A stretch of 56,471 nt of DNA from Candidatus Thorarchaeota archaeon (GTDB lineage Archaea; Asgardarchaeota; Thorarchaeia; Thorarchaeales; Thorarchaeaceae). Shown here in pieces: positions 24,367 through 32,463 of the stretch. The stretch is taken from the NCBI GenBank assembly GCA_011365025.1, contig RDOF01000018.1:1-56471 (forward strand). The letters are read 5' to 3'. The translations under genes were made by a program, and so were the position numbers. The notes under the pieces are model-generated. The model worked only from the letters and a program-made list of their open reading frames with translations, was not told the origin of the DNA and searched no databases. Numbering within the stretch: position 1 is the first letter of the stretch; every line of letters starts with the position of its first letter.

Positions 24367-25959
24367 TTGACAAAAACTACATTCACATTTGAAGAACTTA
24401 AGAGGACTAATGCCAAGGAAATCCGACGAATGCAGGATCAGAAGTTCCGCGCATTCATCCGGTATCAGATTTGGCCCAATCACAAATATTACCGGAGACT
24501 GTTCAAAGAGAACAACATCGACCCGTTCAATATCACATGCTTTGAGGACTGGGCCAAGCACCAGATTCCTCTGGTTCGGAAGGTCGACTATAAGGACCAT
24601 TTAACCGAGTTTGTCTTGAATCCACAGGAAGTTGATGGGAAGGATAGGGCTCCTGCAGAAATCATTGGAAATATGATGAAATACTCAAAGGAATCCGGAA
24701 ATCAAGCACAATATAGTTTCCTTCGCAATAATGGTGCGCGAGTCAAGCTCCATCTTGGTGCAGCTACAGCGATGAATCGCCTGAAGGAGCGACTTACATA
24801 CAACTACTCACCATTGCAATTCTGGCTTAGCTCAGGACGTGCATCGGGCTTGCCATCACCCGTCTTTCTTACGCGATATGACAATGATCTTTTGGACCGC
24901 AATAGCGTGAAATGTGGTCAATTGGCCATCGACCCCTTTGCGAAAGATGGTTGGGAAGCTTCCTCCATGAACTTGTTTCCGTATGCACCTCATCTGGGTT
25001 GGCATGCAGTCAATACGGGTCTTAAGCAGCTGAGCAAATTCTACATTGCTACTAGTGCAGGCGGGGCGATTCCCACAGAGAAGCTTGTGGAGATAGCCAA
25101 AACGTTCAAGGCAAACGCCATAACAGGAATGCCCAGCTATTTGAGAAACAGATTCTTCCGAGCCATGGCTGAGGCTGATTATGAGGCTCCGGAAAAAGTC
25201 GTAGTTCTTCTCGCAGGAGAAAAAATCTACCCGCGTGTTGCTGATGACATTCGTCAAACCTTGACAGATAAAGGAGCTAAGCACGTTCATTTGATTGGTG
25301 GATATGCATCCTCGGAGAGCAAGGTTTCATTTGCCGTCCAGTGTGATTATAATGGGCCTTACCATAATCTGTCCCCACTAATGATGTCCTGGGAGTTTGT
25401 TAGGCTGAATGATGATGGTAGCTACGAGTTTGTTGATGAGGATGAACCAGGACACACTGCGCTATTCCATCTTGATAGCACAGGGACAGTCTTTGAGGGC
25501 TTCCTTCTGGGTGATGTTGCCACAAAACATGAAGCCGGCAAGTGTCCGGTCTGCGGGATGGATGGTCTCTTCTTCTGGGACATAGGTAGAACAAACGATG
25601 CACAGGCGCAGCTCGACATAATGGGCTTGTCAGAGAAGAAAATCAAGGGTGCGACTGTGAACCTCACTGCACTTCGTACTGACCTTCTCGAACTAGGCCA
25701 AATTGAGGAAGTCCAAATCGAGGTTGCGAAGGAAGACATGAATGACCCTTACAGCATGGACGCTTTGAACGTGTACATTGCTCCGAAGGGCAGCTCGTCC
25801 GCCAACTACGACTCCCTGATTCTAGAAATCCAGCGTATAACTAAGAATAGCACCGAGGTCACTCCAAGAGTATTTGTTCTTAGCTTTGAGGAGTTGATGG
25901 AAAAGGCTGGCGGAATGAAATTCATGGAAATCTCCGATGTTCGTCCAAAGCCTGCCTAG
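24367..25959 (+). CDS. PaaK-like adenylate-forming CoA ligase
   Basis: A 530-residue member of the phenylacetate-CoA ligase group of AMP-forming enzymes. The adenine/phosphate loop appears as SSGRASGLPSPVFLTRYD near residue 157, where many family members have SSGTTGKP; the loop is therefore divergent. Further landmarks are GGYASSES near 312, a zinc-ribbon-like CPVCGMDG near 392 and IKGATVNLTAL in the C-terminal part, which corresponds to the hinge and lid region. The enzyme likely activates an aromatic or other carboxylic acid to its CoA ester, but the substrate is open. TTG 24367 lies behind GAGGAGTG. It is a lone plus-strand gene with a membrane protein gene 83 bases downstream. Confidence 0.82.
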   Translation: MTKTTFTFEELKRTNAKEIRRMQDQKFRAFIRYQIWPNHKYYRRLFKENNIDPFNITCFEDWAKHQIPLVRKVDYKDHLTEFVLNPQEVDGKDRAPAEIIGNMMKYSKESGNQAQYSFLRNNGARVKLHLGAATAMNRLKERLTYNYSPLQFWLSSGRASGLPSPVFLTRYDNDLLDRNSVKCGQLAIDPFAKDGWEASSMNLFPYAPHLGWHAVNTGLKQLSKFYIATSAGGAIPTEKLVEIAKTFKANAITGMPSYLRNRFFRAMAEADYEAPEKVVVLLAGEKIYPRVADDIRQTLTDKGAKHVHLIGGYASSESKVSFAVQCDYNGPYHNLSPLMMSWEFVRLNDDGSYEFVDEDEPGHTALFHLDSTGTVFEGFLLGDVATKHEAGKCPVCGMDGLFFWDIGRTNDAQAQLDIMGLSEKKIKGATVNLTALRTDLLELGQIEEVQIEVAKEDMNDPYSMDALNVYIAPKGSSSANYDSLILEIQRITKNSTEVTPRVFVLSFEELMEKAGGMKFMEISDVRPKPA

Positions 25960-26042
25960 GATCTATTCATGAGATGTCTGCGGCCCACTCCATAGAGGTT
26001 ATAAGAAAGCCCTCTCCGCTGTCCTGTCTAGGTTGACGTGAT

Positions 26043-26972
26043 ATGGCTTTCGAAGAAGAACTGGGCTTGGCGGAAGACGAAATCAGGCCGGATAAGAAGC
26101 GAGTTGGGTCTGTAGGGCTTATCCAAATGGTTTTTGGATTCTTTGCAAACCGCATTGGTGCTTACCTCTCACTAATTCTCATGTTGGTCATATATGGAAT
26201 GCTACAAGGCTTGATTCTGGGCTTTGTGGTTGGGCAAGACGAGGTTATTCTTAGCGCTCTTCTCGCCTCGGACCCATTTTCATACTTCTTGAATGTGTAT
26301 GACCTTGGCCAAATCGGTACTGACCTCTCTATGTTGGTTGCTCCCATAGCCGTGGGTGCAGTTCTAATGCTTGGTGGATTCATCATTTCGATCTTGGTTA
26401 TAGGAGGAGCAATAAAATTCACCCTTGAGCGACATGAAGGGCGAGATACTACAGTGGCTCAAAGCATTTCCGCGGCAATGGCGCGGCTTATCCCGCTATT
26501 TATTGTGCAGCTAATTGTTTCCATGGTGACAAGCATTCTAATTCGACCACTGGGTCCAATTAGCTACTTGATGAATTCTACAAACGATCTCGATTACCTC
26601 ACCACACTGAGTGGAGTTAGTATTCTTCTCATGCTGCCTATCCTTCTTTCTTACACCCTTCTATTGGTGGCCATGGCTTTCGTAATGGATACCGACGCCG
26701 GTCCCTTCAGGTCTCTATGGGGAAGTATAACTAACACGTCACGGAATCTTGTCTACTCAATTGTATCCGTTCTAGTTTTCATGGTAGTAATTTTCATTCT
26801 GCAGATTGCCATTGAATTTATTGCTGTGTTCTTGCTTGGTGCGTACGGCTTTCTCATCTCGGCGTTTGTCTATCAGGTCTTGGCATTGCCCCTAATCTAC
26901 ATCTTTCAGGCCACATTCTACAAGCAACTTGATATTGCGCCTACAAGAAGCGAAGCGCAGGATCTCTGGTAG
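26043..26972 (+). CDS. multi-pass membrane protein of unknown function
   Basis: A 309-residue protein with a soluble N-terminus of about 28 residues and six or so transmembrane helices, including GAYLSLILMLVIYGMLQGLI and NLVYSIVSVLVFMVVIFIL. The general pattern, with glycine-rich helices and a short cytoplasmic tail, is like the membrane domain of glycerophosphodiesterase-type proteins or other DUF4013-like proteins, but I do not recognise a specific family. Start is ATG 26043 with only a weak upstream site. A hairpin with a T-rich tail lies just past the stop. No functional clue comes from the neighbours. Confidence 0.7.
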   Translation: MAFEEELGLAEDEIRPDKKRVGSVGLIQMVFGFFANRIGAYLSLILMLVIYGMLQGLILGFVVGQDEVILSALLASDPFSYFLNVYDLGQIGTDLSMLVAPIAVGAVLMLGGFIISILVIGGAIKFTLERHEGRDTTVAQSISAAMARLIPLFIVQLIVSMVTSILIRPLGPISYLMNSTNDLDYLTTLSGVSILLMLPILLSYTLLLVAMAFVMDTDAGPFRSLWGSITNTSRNLVYSIVSVLVFMVVIFILQIAIEFIAVFLLGAYGFLISAFVYQVLALPLIYIFQATFYKQLDIAPTRSEAQDLW

Positions 26973-26990
26973 CTGAAGCAGAAATCGTTT

Positions 26991-27013
26991 TGGGGGCATT
27001 TTCTTCGCCCCCA
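26991..27013 (+). terminator. G/C hairpin after membrane protein gene
   Basis: A seven-pair stem, TGGGGGC with GCCCCCA, encloses the nine bases ATTTTCTTC and is followed by a pyrimidine-rich stretch. It begins 18 bases past the stop. The shape fits an intrinsic terminator for the plus-strand gene. Confidence 0.45.
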
Positions 27014-27095
27014 CTCGCTTCTTTGTTTCAAGCATATGTCAAGAGAAGTAGTTGGGCCGCTCAAGGTAAAGCCATTGACCGACCCCAACGCTGCT

Positions 27096-28427
27096 CTAAA
27101 TCAACTTGTGCTTTTTCGCAAACTCCTCTAATACGTCATCAAGATCTGGTTTGCCTATCTCCTGTAGGTCATACCTGATTCTTGTACTTGGCTTGTTAAT
27201 CTTGACAAGCTTGCCCAGATTGATTGGCGTGCCAATCACAACCGCATCAACATCTGACTTGTTGATGGTTTCCTCAAGCTCCTTGATTTGATGCTTGCCA
27301 TATCCCATGGCCGGAAGAACATCCTCAAGATGCTGATACTTCATGAAGGTTTCTTTTATACTTCCCACGGCAAATGGTCTTGGGTCAACAATTGTCGCGC
27401 CAGCTTTTCTGGCAGCGATGTATCCTGCACCATATGGCATGCCGCCATGTGTCACGGTTGGCCCATCTTCCACCACAAGCACTCGCTTGCCCCGAATGAC
27501 CGCCATATTTTCAATGCGAACAGGTGAAGCAGCATCAATAATAACTGCAGATGGATTTACCATCATTACATTCTCTCGAACCTCCTCAACAAACTCATAG
27601 TCTGCAGTATCAATCTTGTTAATGACTACAACGTCTGCCATTCTAAGGTTGGTTTCACCTGGATAGTACTCAATTTCATCGCCCGGTCTATGTGGGTCGA
27701 CAATAACAATATGCAAATCGGGCTTGTAGAATGGAATGTCATTGTTCCCTCCGTCCCAAGTGACCACATCGCATTCCTCCTCGGCCTGCTCAAGGATTTT
27801 CCCATAGTCTACGCCAGCATAAAGGATAACTCCCATATTGATCATTGGCTCGTATTCCTCTCGTTCCTCAATGGTACAATTGTACTTGTCCATGTCACTG
27901 AGTGTTTCGTAGCGCTGGGCAATCTGTGTTGTGAGGTCTGGATCGTAGGGCATTGGATGGCGTATGTTGACTGGCTTCAAACCCATTTTAACAAGAATCT
28001 CGTTAACCCGCCGAGAGGTCTGGCTCTTTCCACATCCAGTTCGAACTGCACATACTGCAATTACTGGCTTCTTGCTCACGAGTGTAGTCGTTTTTGCTCC
28101 CATTAGACGCATATCTGGACCAAGACTGTTGACCCAGGCGATTTTGTGGCCAACCGTATCATATGGCAGGTCCGAGTATGCCAAGATACACTGTTCAACA
28201 TCGTATTTCTCAATCAGCTCTGGGAGCTGCTCTTCAGGGTAGATTTTAATGCCCTTTGGATATAGTTTCCCTGAAAGCTCAGGAGGATACATTCTATCTC
28301 CTATACCCGGGATTTGTTCGGCCGTGAAGGCCACAACTTCGTAATCTTCATTGTCTCTGAAATACACATTGAAGTTGTGAAAATCCCTGCCTGCAGCACC
28401 CATAATGATTATCTTCTTTCTAGTCAT
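27096..28427 (-). CDS. cyclic 2,3-diphosphoglycerate synthetase-family GTPase
   Basis: A 443-residue nucleotide-binding enzyme with the family-typical N-terminus KKIIIMGAAGRDFHNFNVYF and P-loop VRTGCGKSQTSRR at about residue 130. Further motifs are TWDGGNNDIPFYKPDLHIVI and VVINKIDTADYEF, which resemble the GTP-binding NKxD and a metal-binding site. Archaeal relatives are annotated as cyclic 2,3-diphosphoglycerate synthetase or as a GTPase; the enzyme known from Methanothermus makes cDPG from 2,3-diphosphoglycerate and ATP, and not every relative may do so. ATG 28427 has GGAG six bases upstream; two more in-frame ATG codons lie just before it. It is divergent to the E2F-like gene. Confidence 0.82.
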   Translation of the reverse strand: MTRKKIIIMGAAGRDFHNFNVYFRDNEDYEVVAFTAEQIPGIGDRMYPPELSGKLYPKGIKIYPEEQLPELIEKYDVEQCILAYSDLPYDTVGHKIAWVNSLGPDMRLMGAKTTTLVSKKPVIAVCAVRTGCGKSQTSRRVNEILVKMGLKPVNIRHPMPYDPDLTTQIAQRYETLSDMDKYNCTIEEREEYEPMINMGVILYAGVDYGKILEQAEEECDVVTWDGGNNDIPFYKPDLHIVIVDPHRPGDEIEYYPGETNLRMADVVVINKIDTADYEFVEEVRENVMMVNPSAVIIDAASPVRIENMAVIRGKRVLVVEDGPTVTHGGMPYGAGYIAARKAGATIVDPRPFAVGSIKETFMKYQHLEDVLPAMGYGKHQIKELEETINKSDVDAVVIGTPINLGKLVKINKPSTRIRYDLQEIGKPDLDDVLEEFAKKHKLI

Positions 28428-28554
28428 GTTCATCTCCATCCACATGAGATAAGTACAGTCTGCTGGCATTCGTTCTGCGTTAAGAAATTGGTGGTTGGTT
28501 CATCAAATGAGTTTGCAGCATGAATTCGAATTGCTGTTTTTCGTAAAGTCTTTC

Positions 28555-28578
28555 GAATAATCATAGGTTTGATTATTC
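28555..28578. repeat. perfect 9-base inverted repeat, operator candidate
   Basis: Arms GAATAATCA (28555-28563) and TGATTATTC (28570-28578) flank the six-base spacer TAGGTT. It lies in the 267-base gap between two divergent genes and upstream of the TATA box of the E2F-like gene. Size and symmetry fit a dimeric regulator; the E2F-like protein itself is one candidate. Confidence 0.5.
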
Positions 28579-28615
28579 ACCTAATCTATTCGGAAAATCG
28601 GAATATAACACCTAA

Positions 28616-28626
28616 GTTTAAATATG
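28616..28626 (+). promoter_or_regulatory. TATA-like box for the E2F-like gene
   Basis: GTTTAAATATG is a strong match to an archaeal TATA element and predicts a start near 28645, about 50 bases before the GTG start at 28695. The sequence upstream, AACACC, could serve as a weak BRE. Confidence 0.5.
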
Positions 28627-28694
28627 ACCTTTCGCTATATCTTCGGGAGAGTGCTCAGAGGAGCCTCACGCCGGCTTGTCATTGGGGTGCAGAT

Positions 28695-29246
28695 GTGAAG
28701 CTTGTTGAGTTGGCGAGTGAAGCCATTAGAATTCTTAAAGAGAGTGGCGATGAGGGGATTCGGTCTGATATTCTCGCGGAGCAACTAGACGCCCCCAAAC
28801 GCCGTGTGTACGATATTGTGGCTATCCTTCGCGCACAGGGTCAGGTTCGTTCCAAAAGGAAGTTTGATGGAACAACAGTATTCTGGGTTGACAGATCCAG
28901 GAACTTCGTTGCCAGAAGCGAGCACGATATTGTAATTCATCAGCTCAGCGAGGTTAGCGAAGAGCGAAAGAAGCTCCAGGTGGAAAATGCTGAACTCAAG
29001 GAAAAGCTGCGAACCACCATCGCAAAGGTTCGTCGTGATGTTCAGGCAGTAGAATCCAATGATAAGGTTGAATTCAATACTTCGCAGCTATGTATCCGTG
29101 CCCTTTCAAGCAGTGGAATTAAGAGAGTTCGTAACTGGGGCTTTGAAGTCGTTGTTGAAACCAACGATCCAGGAATGCTTGTAGATCCAACAGAAGAAGA
29201 AGAAGACGAAACTGAGCAGCTTCTTCGCAACCTTCAGAAGATATAG
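28695..29246 (+). CDS. E2F/DP-like winged-helix transcription factor
   Basis: A 183-residue protein that reads like the DNA-binding and dimerisation core of E2F/DP factors. Residues 1-66 fit the winged helix: GIRSDILAEQLDAPKRRVYD, then IVAILRAQGQVRSKRKF and TTVFWVD. E2F proteins have RRIYD-type recognition helices and a similar wing. A heptad-rich helix follows (about 78-118), then FNTSQLCIRALSSSGIKRV and WGFEVVVETNDPGMLVDP, which resemble the E2F marked box. The acidic tail is EEEEDETEQLL. GTG 28695 has GGGGTG five bases upstream; the frame is open further up but that stretch lies under the promoter. Strong for the winged helix, moderate for the marked box. A different HTH family remains possible. 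Confidence 0.7.
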   Translation: MKLVELASEAIRILKESGDEGIRSDILAEQLDAPKRRVYDIVAILRAQGQVRSKRKFDGTTVFWVDRSRNFVARSEHDIVIHQLSEVSEERKKLQVENAELKEKLRTTIAKVRRDVQAVESNDKVEFNTSQLCIRALSSSGIKRVRNWGFEVVVETNDPGMLVDPTEEEEDETEQLLRNLQKI

Positions 29247-29260
29247 CTAAGCATGCGCTT

Positions 29261-29635
29261 TCATGAAGTCTTGATGATTGCCCGACTGCCCCTTCGAACC
29301 CTCTCTAAGATACTAAGGTCTTTTTCGTCACTGACTTGACCCAGTATGTTGACAGGGCTAAAAGTCGTCATATCCCTTAGGTAGATGCACAAGGAATCAC
29401 CAAGCGGCATGTAAGCAATGTTTCCGCGTTTCACCTCTTTTGTGGGCTTAAGGTTTCCTTTGTTGAGTGCCATTGTTATTTTCATTTCCCCTCGAAGCAG
29501 TGCAGCTCTACCTTCAATTGGCATCTTCGACTTGATTTCTTCTATTATCAGGGGCGCTGCAACGCGGTTTAGTACTGCCCGCAAGATTATCCCATCCTCG
29601 AACTCAATTTCTATTGGCAGTTCGCTCTCGCTCAT
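29261..29635 (-). CDS. cyclophilin-like (TM1367-type) protein
   Basis: A 124-residue beta-rich protein matching the cyclophilin-like fold seen in TM1367-type proteins: FEDGIILRAVLNRVAAPLIIEEI, MPIEGRAALLRGEMKI and RGNIAYMPLGDSLCIYLRD. Classical cyclophilin active-site residues are not all obvious, so peptidyl-prolyl isomerase activity is not claimed. Such proteins occur widely in archaea. ATG 29635 follows a GTG at 29638 in the same frame; no strong ribosome site precedes either. Stop lies 15 bases from the E2F-like stop on the other strand. Fold call is confident, function open. Confidence 0.78.
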   Translation of the reverse strand: MSESELPIEIEFEDGIILRAVLNRVAAPLIIEEIKSKMPIEGRAALLRGEMKITMALNKGNLKPTKEVKRGNIAYMPLGDSLCIYLRDMTTFSPVNILGQVSDEKDLSILERVRRGSRAIIKTS

Positions 29636-29726
29636 CACAGGTCAATAGGTGGTTTGCATAAGGTCCTAAAAATCCCTATGATTGCCCTTCGGAAAAAGCT
29701 TAATTGCGGCACCGCCGAACTTTACC

Positions 29727-30869
29727 TTGGAGTGGATATGGCTGGCGACGGCGAAGCTTGATGTTGCTTTTGTGGTTGACACAACTGGCTCAATGAAGGA
29801 CGATATTCGTGCTGTGAAAGACAGCCTCTTTGACATTGTAGAAAAAGTAGTTACCAGGACAAAGGGGCTACGCATTCGTTTTGGGATTGTATCGTATCGG
29901 GATCACCCTCCTCAAGACCGAACCTACGTGACTCATCTGTTCAACTTTTCAGATGATATCAAGCGAGTACACAAGGAAATATCGAAACTAGATCCTTCTG
30001 AAGGTGGTGATACCCCTGAGGCCGTTGCTGATGGGCTGCGCGATGCAAGAACCAAACTGTCTTGGGACCATGATGCCTACAAGGTACTCCTTTTGGTCGG
30101 TGATGCACCGCCACATGGACGTGAATACAACTCACTCGGTGATGACCACTTCCCAGATGGCTGCCCATTAGGGTATGATCCAAGGATGGAAGTCCGAGCA
30201 TTAAAGAAGGATTTCGGAGGAACGGTTTTCATCTTTGTCTGTGGGTGCAATCCCCAAGTAAAGGAGTCCTTCAAGAGCATAGCTGATGCAGTAGATGATG
30301 GAAGATACTACTCGCTTCATGAGGCACACGAACTACCTAATGCGATTCTTGAGATTCTGGAGGGCGTATCAGACCTCATCGCCGCTGATCGTCGTGTTCT
30401 TGCATTCTATGAGGCTAATGACGGAACATTCGATATCGCGGATGCCGCAGAGAAACTGGAACTGGAACTAAGAGATATGAAGACCAGCCTTTCGCGTCTG
30501 CTTGAGCTTGGGAAAATCCCAAGATGGCCAAAAGGCCGCCCATTGGTCGCGTCCCAGTTGGGCCTTCTGGTTGAGCCAGGCGAAGTACCAGATGCCATCG
30601 TCGCTGGGAAGGCTTTCAGGTATTGGTTACGGATAAAGAATCCAAGCGAGTCTGTGCTCTCAATCAGGATTATTGCTACATTGGTCACCGAACAAGGGGT
30701 ATCAGAGATTACCAATGAGCGACACGAAATCAGTCCCAATTCCGATCAGCGATTGGATCTGAAATTTGTGCCAATGTCGGATGAAAAAGGCAAGTCCAGC
30801 ATTCGTGTTCAGGTATTTTACGGTTCAAAAGCACTTCTGACGAAGATACATCCCACCAGGCTGTTTTGA
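29727..30869 (+). CDS. cytosolic vWA protein with winged helix and Ig-like tail
   Basis: A von Willebrand factor A domain begins within 10 residues of the start: LDVAFVVDTTGSM carries the D-x-S/T-G-S metal site, and GGDTPEAVADGLRD and LLLVGDAPPHG supply the threonine and aspartate. After about residue 215 a winged-helix-like segment (VLAFYEANDGTFDIADAAEKLEL) and then a beta-sandwich resembling an Ig/CARDB domain (LGLLVEPGEVPDAIVAGKAF) complete the protein. No signal peptide is present, so it acts inside the cell. The start is uncertain: TTG 29727 is used; the only ATG with a good GGAG site (29738) lies one base out of frame. It opens the vWA/coiled-coil cluster. Confidence 0.8.
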   Translation: MEWIWLATAKLDVAFVVDTTGSMKDDIRAVKDSLFDIVEKVVTRTKGLRIRFGIVSYRDHPPQDRTYVTHLFNFSDDIKRVHKEISKLDPSEGGDTPEAVADGLRDARTKLSWDHDAYKVLLLVGDAPPHGREYNSLGDDHFPDGCPLGYDPRMEVRALKKDFGGTVFIFVCGCNPQVKESFKSIADAVDDGRYYSLHEAHELPNAILEILEGVSDLIAADRRVLAFYEANDGTFDIADAAEKLELELRDMKTSLSRLLELGKIPRWPKGRPLVASQLGLLVEPGEVPDAIVAGKAFRYWLRIKNPSESVLSIRIIATLVTEQGVSEITNERHEISPNSDQRLDLKFVPMSDEKGKSSIRVQVFYGSKALLTKIHPTRLF

Positions 30870-30878
30870 GGAAATGCA

Positions 30879-32153
30879 ATGATTATTGAAGGAGACGGAG
30901 TAATGACTGATGACTTGCCAACTTTGTTGCAGGCCCTTTATGGGAGCGAAGAACTGCAGGGCTACATTTGCTCAGTGCTCCCTCCTGAGGGTCTTAGGAC
31001 GGGATGGTTGGAGCAAGGGCTTACTCTCAAAAGCCTCAAGAGTTCCTTGTCCACAAAGGCAAATCAGAGCAGATACGTACGGCCAACTGAAAGTGTAATC
31101 CGGTTGATGTGTGACAGAGCGATGGACTCTCCAAAGAACTTTGGAATTGCAATAATGGGAAGAAGCGGGCTCTCTGCGGAAAAAATGTTTGTGCTTATCA
31201 GCGATTCAACAGCAAAGAAAGGGTCAAAATGGGCCACGAGTTTCTGGAGCAAAAGCGATGCTCCTCTTAATCTCGTCCGGATAGTCAACAAGTCACTTGC
31301 TGGGCCAACTCCTACAATGGAAATTGATGAACCGAACATCGACTATGTCGAGCAGCTCAAGGAGGATTCATCCGACGGTGCGGTTGAAGAGGCCATCGTA
31401 CTTAAAATTCCCAAATCCCTGAGCAATGAGGCGACTTGGCTGAAGAACGCCCTGAGCAAGACCGATGAAACATCGGATGACCTTCTCTTCTCCTATGGAA
31501 CGATTAATGAGTCTCCCGCCTTTGGGTTGCTATTCAGCAAGGCTCTCTCGAACCTTGAATTCCCAACGCCTGCTAAGAGTCTGGTTTTCGCCTCCATCCT
31601 AGTTAAACATAGGGTCGTTGAAGTAGTGCTTTGGGATTCGCCTCGTGCCATAGCATCATTTATTCTATTCAAAAAGATGTCCCCGGAGTCAATTGCTTGG
31701 AAATATCTTCTTCCTTTGTGGGCAACATCGGACGATAGACTCGAAGTATCTGCAAGAGGGATGCATGAGATGGCCGATTCCCAAGATGCTTCCGAAACAG
31801 TTCTAGAGTCTGAGGCGATTTCCCCTCCACTAGACAAAGAAATCAAACTTCTTCATAGCCGAATCGCGGACATCGATGCTTCTCTTTCAAAGGTGAACCC
31901 TGAGAAGCTCTCAAAGCAAATTGACCTCCTTGAAAAGAGATCCGAGTCTATCCGCCTAGCCATAGATCGGATAGGCGAATTGGAGAAAGCAGTTGATATG
32001 GCCAGCACTCAAGATAGTCCCGATTTCGCGTCTCTTGATTTGCTTCAGAATCGCCTTCAGGCAATCATGGATCGAATGGAACTCCTAGGGGAGAAACTTA
32101 GCGCCCTTGAGAAGCGAGTAATCGCAATTACTGATGCATGGTCGGAGGAATAG
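30879..32153 (+). CDS. unknown protein with C-terminal coiled coil
   Basis: A 424-residue protein with two parts. Residues 1-300 form a mixed alpha/beta domain with no recognised family; the patterns KNFGIAIMGRSGLSAEKMFV and SLVFASILVKHRVVEVVLWD look like paired beta-sheet segments. Residues 310-424 are predicted heptad coiled coil (IADIDASLSKVNPEKLSKQI, LDLLQNRLQAIMDRMELLG). The C-terminus feeds directly into a small coiled-coil gene five bases later, so both may form one complex with the vWA protein upstream. ATG 30879 has GAGG seven bases before it; ATG 30903, in frame, has GGAG eight bases upstream and is equally good. Confidence 0.68.
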   Translation: MIIEGDGVMTDDLPTLLQALYGSEELQGYICSVLPPEGLRTGWLEQGLTLKSLKSSLSTKANQSRYVRPTESVIRLMCDRAMDSPKNFGIAIMGRSGLSAEKMFVLISDSTAKKGSKWATSFWSKSDAPLNLVRIVNKSLAGPTPTMEIDEPNIDYVEQLKEDSSDGAVEEAIVLKIPKSLSNEATWLKNALSKTDETSDDLLFSYGTINESPAFGLLFSKALSNLEFPTPAKSLVFASILVKHRVVEVVLWDSPRAIASFILFKKMSPESIAWKYLLPLWATSDDRLEVSARGMHEMADSQDASETVLESEAISPPLDKEIKLLHSRIADIDASLSKVNPEKLSKQIDLLEKRSESIRLAIDRIGELEKAVDMASTQDSPDFASLDLLQNRLQAIMDRMELLGEKLSALEKRVIAITDAWSEE

Positions 32154-32157
32154 CGTA

Positions 32158-32463
32158 TTGAAACCGAACTTGAAAGACCTCCTGGACAGAGTCAAGATGG
32201 CAGAGGAAATCAAGAATCATCTTCTTGACATTGAAACGCGATTCCTCAGGATAAGCCCTATTCTATCTAGTTCTATAGAACAAGTCACCGAATTGTTAGA
32301 TGTGCCTTCAATCGCATCACCCCAGACTCAAGATGATATTAGACGAAGTCTCTCTCTGCTATTGGAGGAGCTGCGTGCAATTGTGGATGAAGTTGAAGGT
32401 GAAACTGAATCGCTTGAAGCGAAGGTAGATGCTATCGAGTCTCTTCAGTATCGATTTCGTTAG
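32158..32463 (+). CDS. small coiled-coil protein
   Basis: A 101-residue helical protein with strong heptad periodicity (KDLLDRVKMAEEIKNHLLD and LLEELRAIVDEVEGETESLE), acidic overall. No domain is recognised. It likely pairs with the coiled coil of the preceding gene, which ends four bases before its TTG start. GGAGG lies nine bases upstream of TTG 32158, which is why that start is preferred over a start further upstream. The last 32 bases overlap the 3' end of the large convergent gene. An accessory or tether role in the cluster is an inference from position. Confidence 0.7.
   Translation: MKPNLKDLLDRVKMAEEIKNHLLDIETRFLRISPILSSSIEQVTELLDVPSIASPQTQDDIRRSLSLLLEELRAIVDEVEGETESLEAKVDAIESLQYRFR

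Noticed and set aside
29738..29761. Seven-codon ORF with good ribosome site at the vWA gene start
   Set aside because: Too short to be a gene on its own; kept only as evidence of a possible base error or start-region oddity.
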